Positions 49,141 through 59,040 are shown, numbered from the stretch's first letter. The stretch is DNA of 64,000 nucleotides from UBA1227 sp045599345 (GCA_045599345.1 JAZRVV010000012.1:213972-277971); one strand, 5' to 3'. The notes: generated by a model from the sequence alone, not told the origin. Made by a program: numbers and translations.

Positions 49141-51168
49141 ATGGCAGATCAATTAAGCTTTGAAAATGTCATAAATGATGAAAAGACTAAGGCTTTGGAG
49201 CGTATCAGTGAGCTTCGAAAAGTTTTGGCTTATCACAGTGATAGGTACTATAACAACGACGATCCTGAAATAGAGGACTACGAGTACGATGCGCTGTCAA
49301 ATGAACTCAAGGGACTTGAGGCAAAGTATCCGGAGTTTATTACTCCTGATTCTCCAACTCAAAAGGTTGGAGGAGTTGCGTCTGTATCAAAGTTCTCTCC
49401 TGTAACTCATACAGTTCGTATGGAGAGCCTTCAAGATGCTTTTTCTTTTGAGGAACTTGATGATTTTGGTGAACGCACTAAGGACGCCCTTAAAACAGGT
49501 GGTGCTGCATACGTTGTTGAGACAAAAATCGATGGTCTTTCTGTGTCTCTCGAGTATGTAAATGGTGAGTTTAAGAGGGGCTCCACACGAGGCGACGGAG
49601 ATGTCGGAGAGGATATTACCGAAAACTTGAGGACTATTAAATCCATCCCTATGACTCTCACTGAAAAGGTACCGTTTATTGAGGTTCGTGGCGAAGTATA
49701 CATGCCGCGAGAGGTCTTCTTGCAACTGGTTGCAAAGCAGGAGTTGCATGACGAAAAGCCATTCAAAAATCCACGTAACGCAGCGGCTGGTTCCCTTCGC
49801 CAAAAGGATGCCAAGGTAACGGCCGAGCGTTGCCTTGATATATTTGTTTTCAACGTTCAACAGATAGATGGTGACTTTGATGCTATCGAGCATAAACAGT
49901 CACTTGATTACCTAAAACAGTTAGGTTTTAAAACAGTTCCATTCTATACACCATGTCGTGATATTAAGGAAGCAGAGGCTGAAATCACACGTATTGGTGA
50001 GGCTCGCTATACTTTGCCATTTGATATTGATGGTGCTGTTATCAAAGTAAATGACTTTAACCTTCGCGAGGAACTTGGTTCAACATCCAAGTTCCCAAAG
50101 TGGGCCATTGCCTATAAATATCCACCAGAGGAGAAGGAAACTACAATAAATAACATTGCGATTCAAGTAGGCAGGACTGGTGTTTTGACACCTGTTGCCG
50201 AGTTTGAACCAGTCCTTGTTGCAGGCTCAGTTATTGCGCGCGCAACACTTCATAATCAGGATTTTATCACTGAAAAGGATATCCATATTGGTGATAAAAT
50301 CAAGATTAGAAAAGCTGGAGACATTATCCCAGAGGTTGTTTCAGTTGTTGAGCACGCTGGTGCGTCTGAGCCTTACTATATTCCAAATATTTGTCCGTCT
50401 TGCGGTGCAGAGGTGTATCGCGAGGAGGGTGAGGCGGCTATCCGCTGTACTAATCCAGAATGCCCAGCACAGCTCCTTCGCAATCTTATTCATTTCTGCT
50501 CTAAACCAGCAATGGATATTGACGGTCTTGGAGAATCAGTTGTAGAGATGCTTGTAAATGAGGGCTTGGTTCACAATATAGCCGATATTTATGGACTTAA
50601 AAAGTCTGATATTGCAGGCCTTGATCGTATGGGCGAGAAGTCTGCTGATAATCTTATTGAAGCAATTGAAAAGTCCAAGTCTAATGACTTGTCAAAACTT
50701 ATATCCGCCTTTGGCATTCGCCATGTCGGAGAAAAGGCGGCCAAGCTGCTTTCCGAGCACTTTGGCACACTTGACGCCATTATGGAGGCGTCAGTTATTG
50801 ATGTGCTCGCAATAGAGGGCTTTGGCCGAATTATGGGCGAGTCCGTTGTTGAGTTTTTCACGAAAAAGGAAACGATTGACCTTGTCAATCGACTTCGTGA
50901 AAATGGCGTCAACATGGCCTCGACCAAGGAAAAAATTGATGACCGCTTTGCTGGTTTGACCTTTGTTCTTACTGGCACGCTTCCGACGCTGACGCGTGCG
51001 GATGCTACCGCCATCATCGAACAGTACGGTGGCAAAGCCTCCGGCTCCGTCTCCAAAAAGACATCCTATGTCTTGGCAGGCGAGGAGGCCGGTTCAAAAC
51101 TTACCAAGGCAAACGAACTCGGCATCAAAGTAATCGATGAAGCAGAATTTCTTGAGATGACCAAATAA
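49141..51168 (+). CDS. ligA: NAD-dependent DNA ligase
   Basis: 675 residues from MADQLSFENV at 49141 (a GTG-type frame extension upstream lacks support). Ia domain with YYNNDDPEIEDYEYD, adenylation site ETKIDGLSV with Lys near 129, OB fold, the four-Cys zinc finger (CPSCGAE and CTNPECPAQ), HhH repeats (SDIAGLDRMGEKSADNL) and a C-terminal BRCT domain (FVLTGTLPTLTRADA). Seals nicks in replication and repair. An extended -10 box (TGG-TAAAAT, about 49096-49104) probably drives it. Confidence 0.96.
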   Translation: MADQLSFENVINDEKTKALERISELRKVLAYHSDRYYNNDDPEIEDYEYDALSNELKGLEAKYPEFITPDSPTQKVGGVASVSKFSPVTHTVRMESLQDAFSFEELDDFGERTKDALKTGGAAYVVETKIDGLSVSLEYVNGEFKRGSTRGDGDVGEDITENLRTIKSIPMTLTEKVPFIEVRGEVYMPREVFLQLVAKQELHDEKPFKNPRNAAAGSLRQKDAKVTAERCLDIFVFNVQQIDGDFDAIEHKQSLDYLKQLGFKTVPFYTPCRDIKEAEAEITRIGEARYTLPFDIDGAVIKVNDFNLREELGSTSKFPKWAIAYKYPPEEKETTINNIAIQVGRTGVLTPVAEFEPVLVAGSVIARATLHNQDFITEKDIHIGDKIKIRKAGDIIPEVVSVVEHAGASEPYYIPNICPSCGAEVYREEGEAAIRCTNPECPAQLLRNLIHFCSKPAMDIDGLGESVVEMLVNEGLVHNIADIYGLKKSDIAGLDRMGEKSADNLIEAIEKSKSNDLSKLISAFGIRHVGEKAAKLLSEHFGTLDAIMEASVIDVLAIEGFGRIMGESVVEFFTKKETIDLVNRLRENGVNMASTKEKIDDRFAGLTFVLTGTLPTLTRADATAIIEQYGGKASGSVSKKTSYVLAGEEAGSKLTKANELGIKVIDEAEFLEMTK

Positions 51169-51184
51169 GAAAGTGGATGGCCCT

Positions 51185-52525
51185 ATGGAACAGCAAAAGC
51201 AAAACAAACTTGATTCTACATTGATTTATACGGCATTTGCTTGCCTCTTAATATGGATATTATCACCAATATTTGTAATGGTGCGAAATTTTATTCATCG
51301 TGACCTTAATTACTTCGCAAATTTTAAGCCTACGTTATTGACCTATGATATTTGGATTGGGCTTGTGGCAATCCCTGGTGCGATTGGATTGATTGTTGGT
51401 GCAATCTATTTGACTCGTCGGACGAGGACATCCGCTATGGTGGTGGGTAAAAAGTGGGTGGCGCTAACACCAGTGCTCGCAATGGTAGTCTTTTACCTGT
51501 GGTGCATTATCAATACTCTGTTCTTTGCAGAAGACAAGATGCTTGCAGTTAAGGGTGTTGGTATCCAAGTGGACTGTCTCTACATATATGCGGCATATGG
51601 TGGCCTTACTCTTGCTGCACTAGCCGTATCAAATGACAAGAAGCTCACCATGATTGTCACTTATGTATTCCTCGCAATTGCAACGATAATGGCTATTATT
51701 TCGTTTGCTGATAACCAATTTGCTCACGATGTCTTTGTAAACTCTCAAACAAATTGTTACCACTATCAAGGTGTCTTTTATAATACAAATCACTATGCTT
51801 ATTATTTGACCATTGTAATCATTGTTGCGGCTTATCTTTTTGAATATCGAGAAGATAGCATGGAACGTTATTTCTATGCGTTTGTATTTTTGACAAACTC
51901 ATGTCTTTTGATTTTAAACAACACTATGGGTGGATATCTCGCTGTTTTGCTTACATTGATTTTTGCAGTGATTTGGTCCTTAATTAACCGCGAGGATAAT
52001 AAGCGCGAACCAATAACTGCGCTAATAGCATATCTATTTGTCTCACTTCTCTCTCTTGCATTTACGGATAATTTAACCAAGAGCTTTTCATCATTGTTTG
52101 CAGATGTCTCAACTGTCGTTGAGCAAGATGCGGATCAAATGCAATATATTGGCTCCAGCCGTGGTGAACGTTGGATAAAAACAATTGATATGATTAAGGA
52201 ACGACCAATCACTGGTCATGGCTTGCAGTCGATTCTTGAGTATTCAACACACAATATATATCTACAAATAGCGGCATATTTGGGAATAGTTGGTATTGCC
52301 CTATTCCTAGCAATATTTGTTTTAGGTGTAATACGTCTTATCAAAGCACGTAAAACAATAACTCCGGTGGTAAGAGGCAGCGCATTTGCTGTTGTGGCGT
52401 ATATGATATCTGCATTTTTTGGAAACACTGTTTTTTATACAGCACCATATTTCTATATCGCTTTAGGCTTTTGCTTGTCGGGCGCATTGTTAGAGCTTTT
52501 AGATGAAGAAAAAATGGAAGTTTAA
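51185..52525 (+). CDS. O-antigen ligase / Wzy-type polymerase-like membrane protein
   Basis: 446 residues, starting MEQQKQNKLDST at 51185, with 10-12 hydrophobic segments. The central loop with GSSRGERWIKTIDMIKERPITGHGL and, further on, STHNIYLQIAAYLGI is the Wzy_C (O-antigen ligase) signature: Arg in the SSRGERW region and the HN motif before the next helix. Such proteins join or polymerise undecaprenyl-linked glycans. No glycosyltransferase genes surround it, so its substrate is unknown; a wall polysaccharide containing rhamnose is one possibility. Confidence 0.82.
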   Translation: MEQQKQNKLDSTLIYTAFACLLIWILSPIFVMVRNFIHRDLNYFANFKPTLLTYDIWIGLVAIPGAIGLIVGAIYLTRRTRTSAMVVGKKWVALTPVLAMVVFYLWCIINTLFFAEDKMLAVKGVGIQVDCLYIYAAYGGLTLAALAVSNDKKLTMIVTYVFLAIATIMAIISFADNQFAHDVFVNSQTNCYHYQGVFYNTNHYAYYLTIVIIVAAYLFEYREDSMERYFYAFVFLTNSCLLILNNTMGGYLAVLLTLIFAVIWSLINREDNKREPITALIAYLFVSLLSLAFTDNLTKSFSSLFADVSTVVEQDADQMQYIGSSRGERWIKTIDMIKERPITGHGLQSILEYSTHNIYLQIAAYLGIVGIALFLAIFVLGVIRLIKARKTITPVVRGSAFAVVAYMISAFFGNTVFYTAPYFYIALGFCLSGALLELLDEEKMEV

Positions 52526-52532
52526 ATAAAAT

Positions 52533-52568
52533 AGCACCCCAGTTCAGTTGAACTGGGGTGCTTGATTT
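52533..52568. terminator. Bidirectional terminator
   Basis: A 14-bp stem (AGCACCCCAGTTCA with TGAACTGGGGTGCT, 52533-52546 and 52549-52562) lies between the convergent ligase-like gene and prs, with TTGATTTT on the plus side and an A-rich arm on the other. Confidence 0.88.
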
Positions 52569-52572
52569 TCTG

Positions 52573-53808
52573 TTAGATTTTGATTTCCATCTGAGCACCA
52601 GATGTCTTTGAAAGGTTCTCTGTGTGCTTGTCGAGGAGCTTCTGAATCTTGTCCATTGGATCAAGAAGACCAGAGATTGACATGTCGTGGTTGATTGTGT
52701 CTATAAGGAGAGCAATGTACTTTGCCATGTCAACTTCAGTGTACCATTTGCGTTCTTTGAGCTCTGGTGAGCGGTATACGAGGTTTGTTGTGAGGATACG
52801 CTCAATAACGCCATTTTTGAAGGCTTCGTCAAATATGTCGAGGCCGTTGCAGAAGAGGCCAAAGCATGTGCAAACGTAGATGCGGTTTGCACCAAGGCCC
52901 TTAAGCTTTGCTGCAACCTCAAGCATTGACTCGCCTGATGAAATCATATCGTCAACAACGATTACGTCTTTGCCTTCAATGTTGGTTCCAAGGAACTCAT
53001 GAGCAAGAATTGGGTTACGTCCGTCAACGATTCTTGTGTAGTCACGGCGTTTATAGAACATTCCAAGTTCTACACCAAGGACTGTTGCGTAGTGAATTGC
53101 ACGGCCCATACCGCCTTCATCAGGGGATACAACCATCATATTGGTTGGATCAAAACTGATATCAGGAGAAGTTTTGATGAGGGCCTTTATCATCTGGTAA
53201 ATAGGGGATACGTTTTCAAAACCGTTAAGTGGAATAGAATTCTGAACACGTGGGTCATGGGCATCAAATGTGATTACGCTATCAACACCCATTCTGGTGA
53301 TTTCCTTGAGTGCCATTGCGCAGTCAAGGGATTCACGTGAGGAACGCTTGTGCTGTCTGCCTTCGTAAAGCATCGGCATTACAACGGTAATACGATGAGC
53401 CTTACCTCCGATTGCAGAGATAACTCTCTTGAGGTTTGCGAAGTGGTCATCAGGACTCATTGGTACTTCCATACCGTACATCTTGTAAGTGACACCATAG
53501 TTAAAGGCGTCCATAAGGATAAAGATGTCGTAGCCACGTACTGTGCCGTTAATAACAGCTTTACCTTCACCTGAACCAAAACGTGCACATTTTGCGTCGA
53601 TAATGTAAGAATCTTTGTTGTAACCTTCAAGCTTGATAGGTGAATTCTTCATTGTTTCGTTTTCAGCACGCCATCTTACGATGTACTTGTCGATGCGCTC
53701 TGCGAGTTCTTCACATCCTGGAAGAGCAATAATACCAAGCTTTCCAACAGGAAGAGTGGTATATTCTGATGACTCTGGCAATTCAAAGGCCGTAACCTCG
53801 GTTAACAT
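52573..53808 (-). CDS. prs: Ribose-phosphate pyrophosphokinase, long divergent form
   Basis: 411 residues; the second ATG (53808) lies 7 nt after GGGGG, the first (53814) only 1-2 nt. Two tandem PRT folds: N-terminal MPMLYEGRQHKR (the Y/HxRQDR-like ATP loop), ITFDAHDPRVQNSIP, VVSPDEGGMGRA, YKRRDYTR and the PRPP loop VIVVDDMISSGESMLEVA. The PRPP motif has ISSGES where classical Prs has VDTAGT, and the protein is about 90 residues longer than the 315-residue norm, mostly at the N terminus. It makes PRPP from ribose 5-phosphate and ATP. A variant known from Clostridia. Confidence 0.88.
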   Translation of the reverse strand: MLTEVTAFELPESSEYTTLPVGKLGIIALPGCEELAERIDKYIVRWRAENETMKNSPIKLEGYNKDSYIIDAKCARFGSGEGKAVINGTVRGYDIFILMDAFNYGVTYKMYGMEVPMSPDDHFANLKRVISAIGGKAHRITVVMPMLYEGRQHKRSSRESLDCAMALKEITRMGVDSVITFDAHDPRVQNSIPLNGFENVSPIYQMIKALIKTSPDISFDPTNMMVVSPDEGGMGRAIHYATVLGVELGMFYKRRDYTRIVDGRNPILAHEFLGTNIEGKDVIVVDDMISSGESMLEVAAKLKGLGANRIYVCTCFGLFCNGLDIFDEAFKNGVIERILTTNLVYRSPELKERKWYTEVDMAKYIALLIDTINHDMSISGLLDPMDKIQKLLDKHTENLSKTSGAQMEIKI

Positions 53809-53852
53809 AAGCATACCCCCAACATTTATTATAAAAAATGCTATATATCAAA

Positions 53853-53881
53853 ATATTAGCACAACTTATAGTTTTATACAA
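53853..53881 (-). promoter_or_regulatory. Probable prs promoter
   Basis: Minus strand: TTGTAT (53876-53881), 17-bp spacer ending TGC (extended -10), TAATAT (53853-53858), 45 bp before the prs ATG. The rest of the 308-bp prs to V-ATPase gap (53809-54116) is AT-rich and holds only this and the divergent ATPase promoter. Confidence 0.55.
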
Positions 53882-53988
53882 CCTAGTAAAAACTACAAAA
53901 AAATGGACACTTTTTAACCTCAAAATAGTCAAAATAAAATACGTCAAAAACTTAACAAACATATGGCGATTTTTTGTATTCATTTTTA

Positions 53989-54017
53989 TTGAAATTGTGC
54001 ATTTACGTTGATATAAT
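53989..54017 (+). promoter_or_regulatory. Promoter of the V-ATPase operon
   Basis: TTGAAA (53989-53994), 17-bp spacer, TATAAT (54012-54017). Transcription should start near 54024, leaving a leader of about 93 nt before the first ATG. Confidence 0.8.
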
Positions 54018-54116
54018 AAACAAGTTAACAAGTGCAAAGTTAATATATTAATAGGTATTAAATTATTAATAGTTGACTCCACTAAACAGTTATACAAGAA
54101 AGGGTGATTTGGAGGA

Positions 54117-54428
54117 ATGGCTTCAGAAATGATTAATCAGGTCCTTGACGCAGAAAAGACTGCTGCTGACAAGGAAGCTGCTGCAAGAGCTAAGGCTGCT
54201 GACATAGTTAAGTCTGCAGAGGCAGAAGCTAAAGCTACTGCTGAAGCCGGTAAGGTTGCTGCAGCCAAAGAAAAAGAGCAGATTGTAGCAAAGGCGCAGA
54301 AGAAGGCGGACGAAATCTACGCTGACGCTAAATCGCAAGCTGTGCAGAAGAAAGATGCACTTCTCAAAAAGAGTGAAGAGAAGATGGATGAATCTATCGC
54401 AGCTGTAATCAAGCACATTATTCCATAA
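54117..54428 (+). CDS. V-type ATPase subunit G/H (peripheral stalk)
   Basis: 103 residues, almost wholly an Ala/Lys/Glu-rich coiled coil (EKTAADKEAAARAKAADIV and on). Position first in the operon and right-handed hendecad-like spacing fit the NtpF/AhaH stalk subunit that pairs with subunit E. AAAGGGTGA lies 10 nt before the ATG; a second Met at codon 5 is possible. Sequence alone is low-complexity, so assignment rests mainly on context. Confidence 0.8.
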   Translation: MASEMINQVLDAEKTAADKEAAARAKAADIVKSAEAEAKATAEAGKVAAAKEKEQIVAKAQKKADEIYADAKSQAVQKKDALLKKSEEKMDESIAAVIKHIIP

Positions 54429-54473
54429 TTTATTTGTTTATGGAGACAAATTTAATAAGGAGGTGTTTCTTGA

Positions 54474-56564
54474 ATGGCGATTTTGAAAATGAAGCGCATT
54501 GAACTCCTTGCTATGCTCGGCGATAGTAAGTCAATCCTTGACTTAATCCAGCAGAGTGGTTGTGTTGAAGTTCTCGACGTCGAAGAGGAATCAAACGATT
54601 TCTATAAACTTTCTATGTCAACATCTGTTAACCAGTTTGAAAAGTTTAAGGGCGTTGCAACACAGGCTTTAGAGATTCTCAATCAGTACGCACCAAAGGA
54701 CGGCGGTTTGCTCGATTCGTTCGCACCACGTCCAGATATGACCGTTACTGACTTCTATAAGAAATCTCAGGACGCAGATGCTATTCTCAGCAAATGTTAC
54801 GGCATTAATGCGCTTTATAAAGAGATACAAGACGCGAAGACAGAAATCATTCGTGCTCAAACGAGTATCGACCAGGTAATGCCTTGGGCGAGTCTTGATA
54901 TTCCATCCTCTTACAAGGGTACACAGTTCACTTCTTGCTTTATAGGAAGTATCGGTGAACCAATCACAGAGGCTGATATCAATGCAAAGCTCGCAGCGGC
55001 AGTACCAGAGATAGACTTCAAAGTTGAGATTGTCCAGGAGGACAAGAATCAGACTTGTCTTGTAGCTATTTGCCATAACGAGAATGCTAAGGATTTCGAG
55101 CAGGCATTACGAAGCATTGGCTTTGTAACACCATCAGATCCAACCAAGCACGAACCTGCTGTTCGTATTAAACGCTTGGAAGCACAAATCGAAAAGTGCA
55201 ATGAGAAGATCGCAGAGAACGAAGAAAAGATCAAAACTTATGCTGAGTTCCGTGGCGATATGGAGTTCTTAGTTGACTACTTCACACTTAGAGCTGATAA
55301 GTATCAGGCACTTGACAAAATCGAAATGAGCGACAACATCTTCGTACTTCATGGTTATGTACCAGAGATTTACGTAGAGGGACTTACCAAGAAACTCGAA
55401 AGTCTCTTTGATGTCGCAATCTCCATTACTGACCCAGACCCAGAGGCAGAGGACATTCCAGTTGTTCTCGACAACGGTTCAATTGGCCAGACAATGGAAT
55501 CTATTACTAAGATGTACGCATTACCAACACATAATGACGTAGACCCTAACAAGTTAATGGCTATTTTCTATTACTTCTTGTTCGGTCTCATGCTCGGTGA
55601 TGCAGGCTACGGTATCTTAATGGTTATCGCTTGTCTTGTTGTTAAGTTCAAGTTCAGACTTGAGCCAGCAAAGGCAGCAACTGTTAACTACGGCTTGCTC
55701 TGCGGTATTGGTACTACATTCTGGGGTGTTGTTCTTAATGGTTGGTTTGGTGACCTTCCAGCTTACCTCGCTAACGGCCTTAAGGCTGGCGGAGCAAACC
55801 CTATGTCTAAGGTTGCTTTCTTTGAAGCTATGGAAACAGGCGCTTCAACTACAGTATTCCTTATGATTTGCTTAATGATTGGTATTATCCACCTCTCATT
55901 CGGTATCTTTATCAACTTGTACAACATGTGGAGACACGGTAGCAAGTTGGAAGCAATTGTTGAGAACATTCCATTGTTCTTAATTATGGTTGGCTTCTTG
56001 CCTCTTATCGATAGCCAGATTTCTGGTCCAGCACTCCGTGAGTATGCTCAGGACCCAGCCATTACACATGGTGCAATGCAGGCTTTCGCAAGAGCGCTTG
56101 TAACATTCTTTGATACATGTTCTGGCCCACTTTACATCGTTCTCGCAGCTGGTGCTGCAGGCGTAATCGTTGGCCCTGTAATCATTGGTATCAAGGACAA
56201 GAAACCAATTGGCAAGATTATCGGTGGTTTCGGATCAGGATTATATGCACTTTATAATGCAGCATCTGGAACACTTGGTGATATTCTTTCATACGCACGT
56301 TTGTTGGCACTTGGTCTTTGCACAGGCATCATCGCATCGGTTATCAACCAACTTGCAGCAATGCCAGGCAACCCAATTTTGTTCGTAGTTATCTTCTTGT
56401 TCGGTCACGTTGTAAACATGGCTATCAACTTGATTGGTACTTACGTTCATACAAACAGACTTCAGTATGTTGAGTTATTTGCAAAATTCTACGAAGGTGG
56501 CGGACGTACATTCGAACCTTTGTCAGTAAAATCACAGTCATTTAAATTCAAGGAGGAAAATTAA
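54474..56564 (+). CDS. ntpI: V-type ATPase subunit I (stator, membrane)
   Basis: 696 residues. The N-terminal 350 residues are a soluble coiled-coil arm (KMKRIELLAMLGDSKSILDL); the C-terminal half holds about seven or eight helices starting at LMAIFYYFLFGLMLGDAGYG. Arg near 609 in LSYARLLALGL is the conserved arginine facing the rotor ring ion sites. It provides the ion half-channels. GGAGGTG precedes the ATG. Confidence 0.94.
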   Translation: MAILKMKRIELLAMLGDSKSILDLIQQSGCVEVLDVEEESNDFYKLSMSTSVNQFEKFKGVATQALEILNQYAPKDGGLLDSFAPRPDMTVTDFYKKSQDADAILSKCYGINALYKEIQDAKTEIIRAQTSIDQVMPWASLDIPSSYKGTQFTSCFIGSIGEPITEADINAKLAAAVPEIDFKVEIVQEDKNQTCLVAICHNENAKDFEQALRSIGFVTPSDPTKHEPAVRIKRLEAQIEKCNEKIAENEEKIKTYAEFRGDMEFLVDYFTLRADKYQALDKIEMSDNIFVLHGYVPEIYVEGLTKKLESLFDVAISITDPDPEAEDIPVVLDNGSIGQTMESITKMYALPTHNDVDPNKLMAIFYYFLFGLMLGDAGYGILMVIACLVVKFKFRLEPAKAATVNYGLLCGIGTTFWGVVLNGWFGDLPAYLANGLKAGGANPMSKVAFFEAMETGASTTVFLMICLMIGIIHLSFGIFINLYNMWRHGSKLEAIVENIPLFLIMVGFLPLIDSQISGPALREYAQDPAITHGAMQAFARALVTFFDTCSGPLYIVLAAGAAGVIVGPVIIGIKDKKPIGKIIGGFGSGLYALYNAASGTLGDILSYARLLALGLCTGIIASVINQLAAMPGNPILFVVIFLFGHVVNMAINLIGTYVHTNRLQYVELFAKFYEGGGRTFEPLSVKSQSFKFKEEN

Positions 56565-56566
56565 TT

Positions 56567-57040
56567 ATGTATGCTATAGTAGAAGCATTTGGTCCACAGG
56601 CACTCGCAGTTTTAGGTGCTGCTCTCGCAGCAATTATCGCAGGTATGGGTTCAGCTAAGGGCGTAGGTATCGTAGGTGAAGCTGCATCTGGCGTTGTTTC
56701 AGAAGATCCAGGTTTGTTCGGTAAGGTTCTTATTCTTGAAATCCTTCCAGGTACACAGGGCCTCTATGGTCTTCTTGCAGCTATCATGGTTCTTAACAAC
56801 ATCTCAGCTGATCTTACATTCGTTCAGGGCGCTGGCCTTCTTTTCGCATCACTTCCAATCGCTATCGTTGGTTACTTCTCAGGTAAATCACAGGGCCGCG
56901 TTGCAGCTGCTGGTTGCTCACTCGTAGCAAAGAAGCCTGATCAGAACGGTAAGGGTATCATCTTCGCAGCTATGGTTGAGACATACGCTATCCTTGCACT
57001 TCTTATCTCTATCCTTCTCATCAACAAGGTAATGGCATAA
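56567..57040 (+). CDS. ntpK: V-type ATPase subunit K (rotor ring), sodium-type
   Basis: 157 residues, a duplicated hairpin with four membrane helices. The ion-carrying Glu138 is in MVETYAILALLIS. Leu60, Thr63 and Gln64 (ILPGTQGLYG) and Gln109 (GKSQGRV) match, with a constant one-residue offset, the five Na+ ligands known in Enterococcus hirae NtpK (Leu61, Thr64, Gln65, Gln110, Glu139). This predicts a sodium-translocating ring. The first hairpin lacks its own carboxylate, as in E. hirae. Confidence 0.95.
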   Translation: MYAIVEAFGPQALAVLGAALAAIIAGMGSAKGVGIVGEAASGVVSEDPGLFGKVLILEILPGTQGLYGLLAAIMVLNNISADLTFVQGAGLLFASLPIAIVGYFSGKSQGRVAAAGCSLVAKKPDQNGKGIIFAAMVETYAILALLISILLINKVMA

Positions 57041-57080
57041 TTTAATTAACATTATTTAACGTTGATTAGGAGGTTTATCA

Positions 57081-57671
57081 ATGGCAGGGTTAGAAAAAAT
57101 CATTGAAAGAATTGCACAAGACTCTGCTGCAAAATGTGACGGCATAATCTTTGATGCTCAGAATGAAGCTAATAAGATTAAGGATGCTGCTACACAGAAG
57201 GCTGAAGATGACAAGGCACTTGTAATCGAGGCTGCTAACAAGGAAGCTAAGGCTCTTGTTGACATGGCTGAATCAGGTGCTGAACTCGATGCTAAGAAGG
57301 AACTTCTTGCAACTCGAGTAGAAGTTATCAATAAGGCTATTGATGTTGCCTTCCAGAAATTAGGCGCTATGCCTGATGATGAGTATTTTGCAGCACTCTA
57401 CGCTCTTGTTAAGAAGTATTCACAAGACGGAGAGGGTACAATGCTTCTTTCAGAGAAGGATTTAGGACGTCTTCCTAAGGACTTCGCTAAGAAAATTAAC
57501 GAGGGTCTTGCAAAGGGCGCTAAGATTAGCGTTTCTAAGGACCCAGCTAATATCTCTGACGGCTTTATTCTCGTTTACGGAGATATTGAAATTAACTGTA
57601 CCTTTGAAGCATTAATCGAGGATTCTCGTGATGCTATCAAGGACGAACTTTATAGTATAATTTTTGCCTAA
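57081..57671 (+). CDS. ntpE: V-type ATPase subunit E (peripheral stalk)
   Basis: 196 residues: an N-terminal Ala/Lys/Glu coiled coil (EKIIERIAQDSAAKCDGIIF, to about residue 105) and a C-terminal globular head ending ALIEDSRDAIKDELYSIIF. It pairs with the G/H subunit to hold the catalytic head. AGGAGG precedes the ATG. Confidence 0.92.
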   Translation: MAGLEKIIERIAQDSAAKCDGIIFDAQNEANKIKDAATQKAEDDKALVIEAANKEAKALVDMAESGAELDAKKELLATRVEVINKAIDVAFQKLGAMPDDEYFAALYALVKKYSQDGEGTMLLSEKDLGRLPKDFAKKINEGLAKGAKISVSKDPANISDGFILVYGDIEINCTFEALIEDSRDAIKDELYSIIFA

Positions 57672-57704
57672 ACAACACTATTTTCATAAGGAGGCGCGAG
57701 TATA

Positions 57705-58679
57705 ATGAATCGCGAATTAGAATACACTTATGCAGTAGCGCGTGTGAGGGCAAATGAGCAAACTCTTTTAAGTGCAGCTGACATCGAACAGCTTATTACT
57801 GCTGGTGACTACAAAGTTACAATGCAGAAGCTTTCTGATGCTGGTTGGGGCGAGATCAAGGATATCTATGACTATGCATCATATATCGATAATTATTTTG
57901 CAAAGACATGGAACTTCCTTGTTGAGATCATGAGCGATATTCATGAACTTGATTTGCTCCTCGTTAAAAACGACATGCAGAACCTTAAGGCAGCACTTAA
58001 GCAAATCGTATCTCAGCATGACGCGAAAGATTTATATGTTCAGTCTACAGTTTATGATACAGAGACAATCTTAAAGGCAGTAGAAGAGAGAAGATGGAAT
58101 GATCTTCCTGACTTCATGCAAGAGCCAGCAAAGGAAGCATATGAAGTGCTTACTGAAACAGCAAATGGCCAGCTTGCAGATGCCATTATTGATAAAGCAA
58201 CTCTTGAAAGAATTAAATTCCTTGGCATAGAGTCAGGTAGCCCAGTTCTTGCAGAGCTTGCTGAGCGTATGTGCGCAACTGCTAACATCAAGACAGCACT
58301 TCGTTGCGCTAACACTGGTAAGTCTAAGGACTTCGTAACACGTTCACTCTGTAACTGCGACACTATTTCTAAGGATAAGCTCATCGAAACATCTCTTGAG
58401 GGTGTTGACTCAGTGCTTAAGTACCTTGAAGAGTCTTCTTACAAGGAAGCAGGCGCTAAGTTTAAAGAGAGCACATCTGCATTTGAGAAATGGTGTGACG
58501 ATATTTTGATGGAATGTGTTAAGGAAGCACGTTACACAGCATTTGGTATTGATCCAATTATTGCTTACTACGTTGCTCGTGACGCAGAAATCAAAACTGT
58601 TCGTATTATTCTTTCTGCCAAGATTAACAATCTTCCTGCAGATGTAATTAGAGAGAGGGTGAGAGCGCTTTATGTATAA
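57705..58679 (+). CDS. ntpC: V-type ATPase subunit C (NtpC, central-stalk socket)
   Basis: 324 residues, mostly helical. YTYAVARVRANEQTLLSAAD at the start and the C-terminal YYVARDAEIKTVRIILSAKIN segment, ending VIRERVRALYV, are the V/A-type subunit C (yeast subunit d) family pattern. It sits between central stalk and rotor ring. The end overlaps subunit F by 8 bp. Confidence 0.92.
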   Translation: MNRELEYTYAVARVRANEQTLLSAADIEQLITAGDYKVTMQKLSDAGWGEIKDIYDYASYIDNYFAKTWNFLVEIMSDIHELDLLLVKNDMQNLKAALKQIVSQHDAKDLYVQSTVYDTETILKAVEERRWNDLPDFMQEPAKEAYEVLTETANGQLADAIIDKATLERIKFLGIESGSPVLAELAERMCATANIKTALRCANTGKSKDFVTRSLCNCDTISKDKLIETSLEGVDSVLKYLEESSYKEAGAKFKESTSAFEKWCDDILMECVKEARYTAFGIDPIIAYYVARDAEIKTVRIILSAKINNLPADVIRERVRALYV

Positions 58680-58989
58680 GATTGCAGCAATGGGTGACAA
58701 GTCAAGCATCTATGGCTTTGCTTCAATAGGTCTTGAAATTTACCCAATCGAAGAACCACAGGCCGCTATTCATCAGCTTAGAACTATGGTAGACGGTGGT
58801 TATGCAGTAATATTCATTACTGAAGAACTTGCTACACAGATCGAAAGCGAACTCGACCGCTATCGTGAATTACCTGTACCGGCTATTATTCCTATTCCGG
58901 GTATTCAAGGAAATACAGGTCTTGGTATGAGAAACGTCAGCAAGTCTGTAGAACAGGCAGTTGGCTCAGATATACTTTCAGACGCATAA
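58672..58989 (+). CDS. ntpG: V-type ATPase subunit F (central stalk)
   Basis: 105 residues. MGDKSSIYGFASIGLEIYPI at the start, the YAVIFITEELA core and PAIIPIPG are the family motifs of the small alpha/beta subunit F, which binds subunit D in the rotor axle. GAGGGTGAG in the end of subunit C is its ribosome site. Confidence 0.93.
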   Translation: MYKIAAMGDKSSIYGFASIGLEIYPIEEPQAAIHQLRTMVDGGYAVIFITEELATQIESELDRYRELPVPAIIPIPGIQGNTGLGMRNVSKSVEQAVGSDILSDA

Positions 58990-59040
58990 TTGCGTAAATT
59001 TAAATTTTAGCCGTAAACAGAAAGGCAAGTGATAGATAGA

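Noticed and set aside
59029..59040. GTG start for V-ATPase subunit A
   Set aside because: It is only 3 nt from AAAGG and adds four residues not seen in the family; ATG 59041 gives the standard N terminus.
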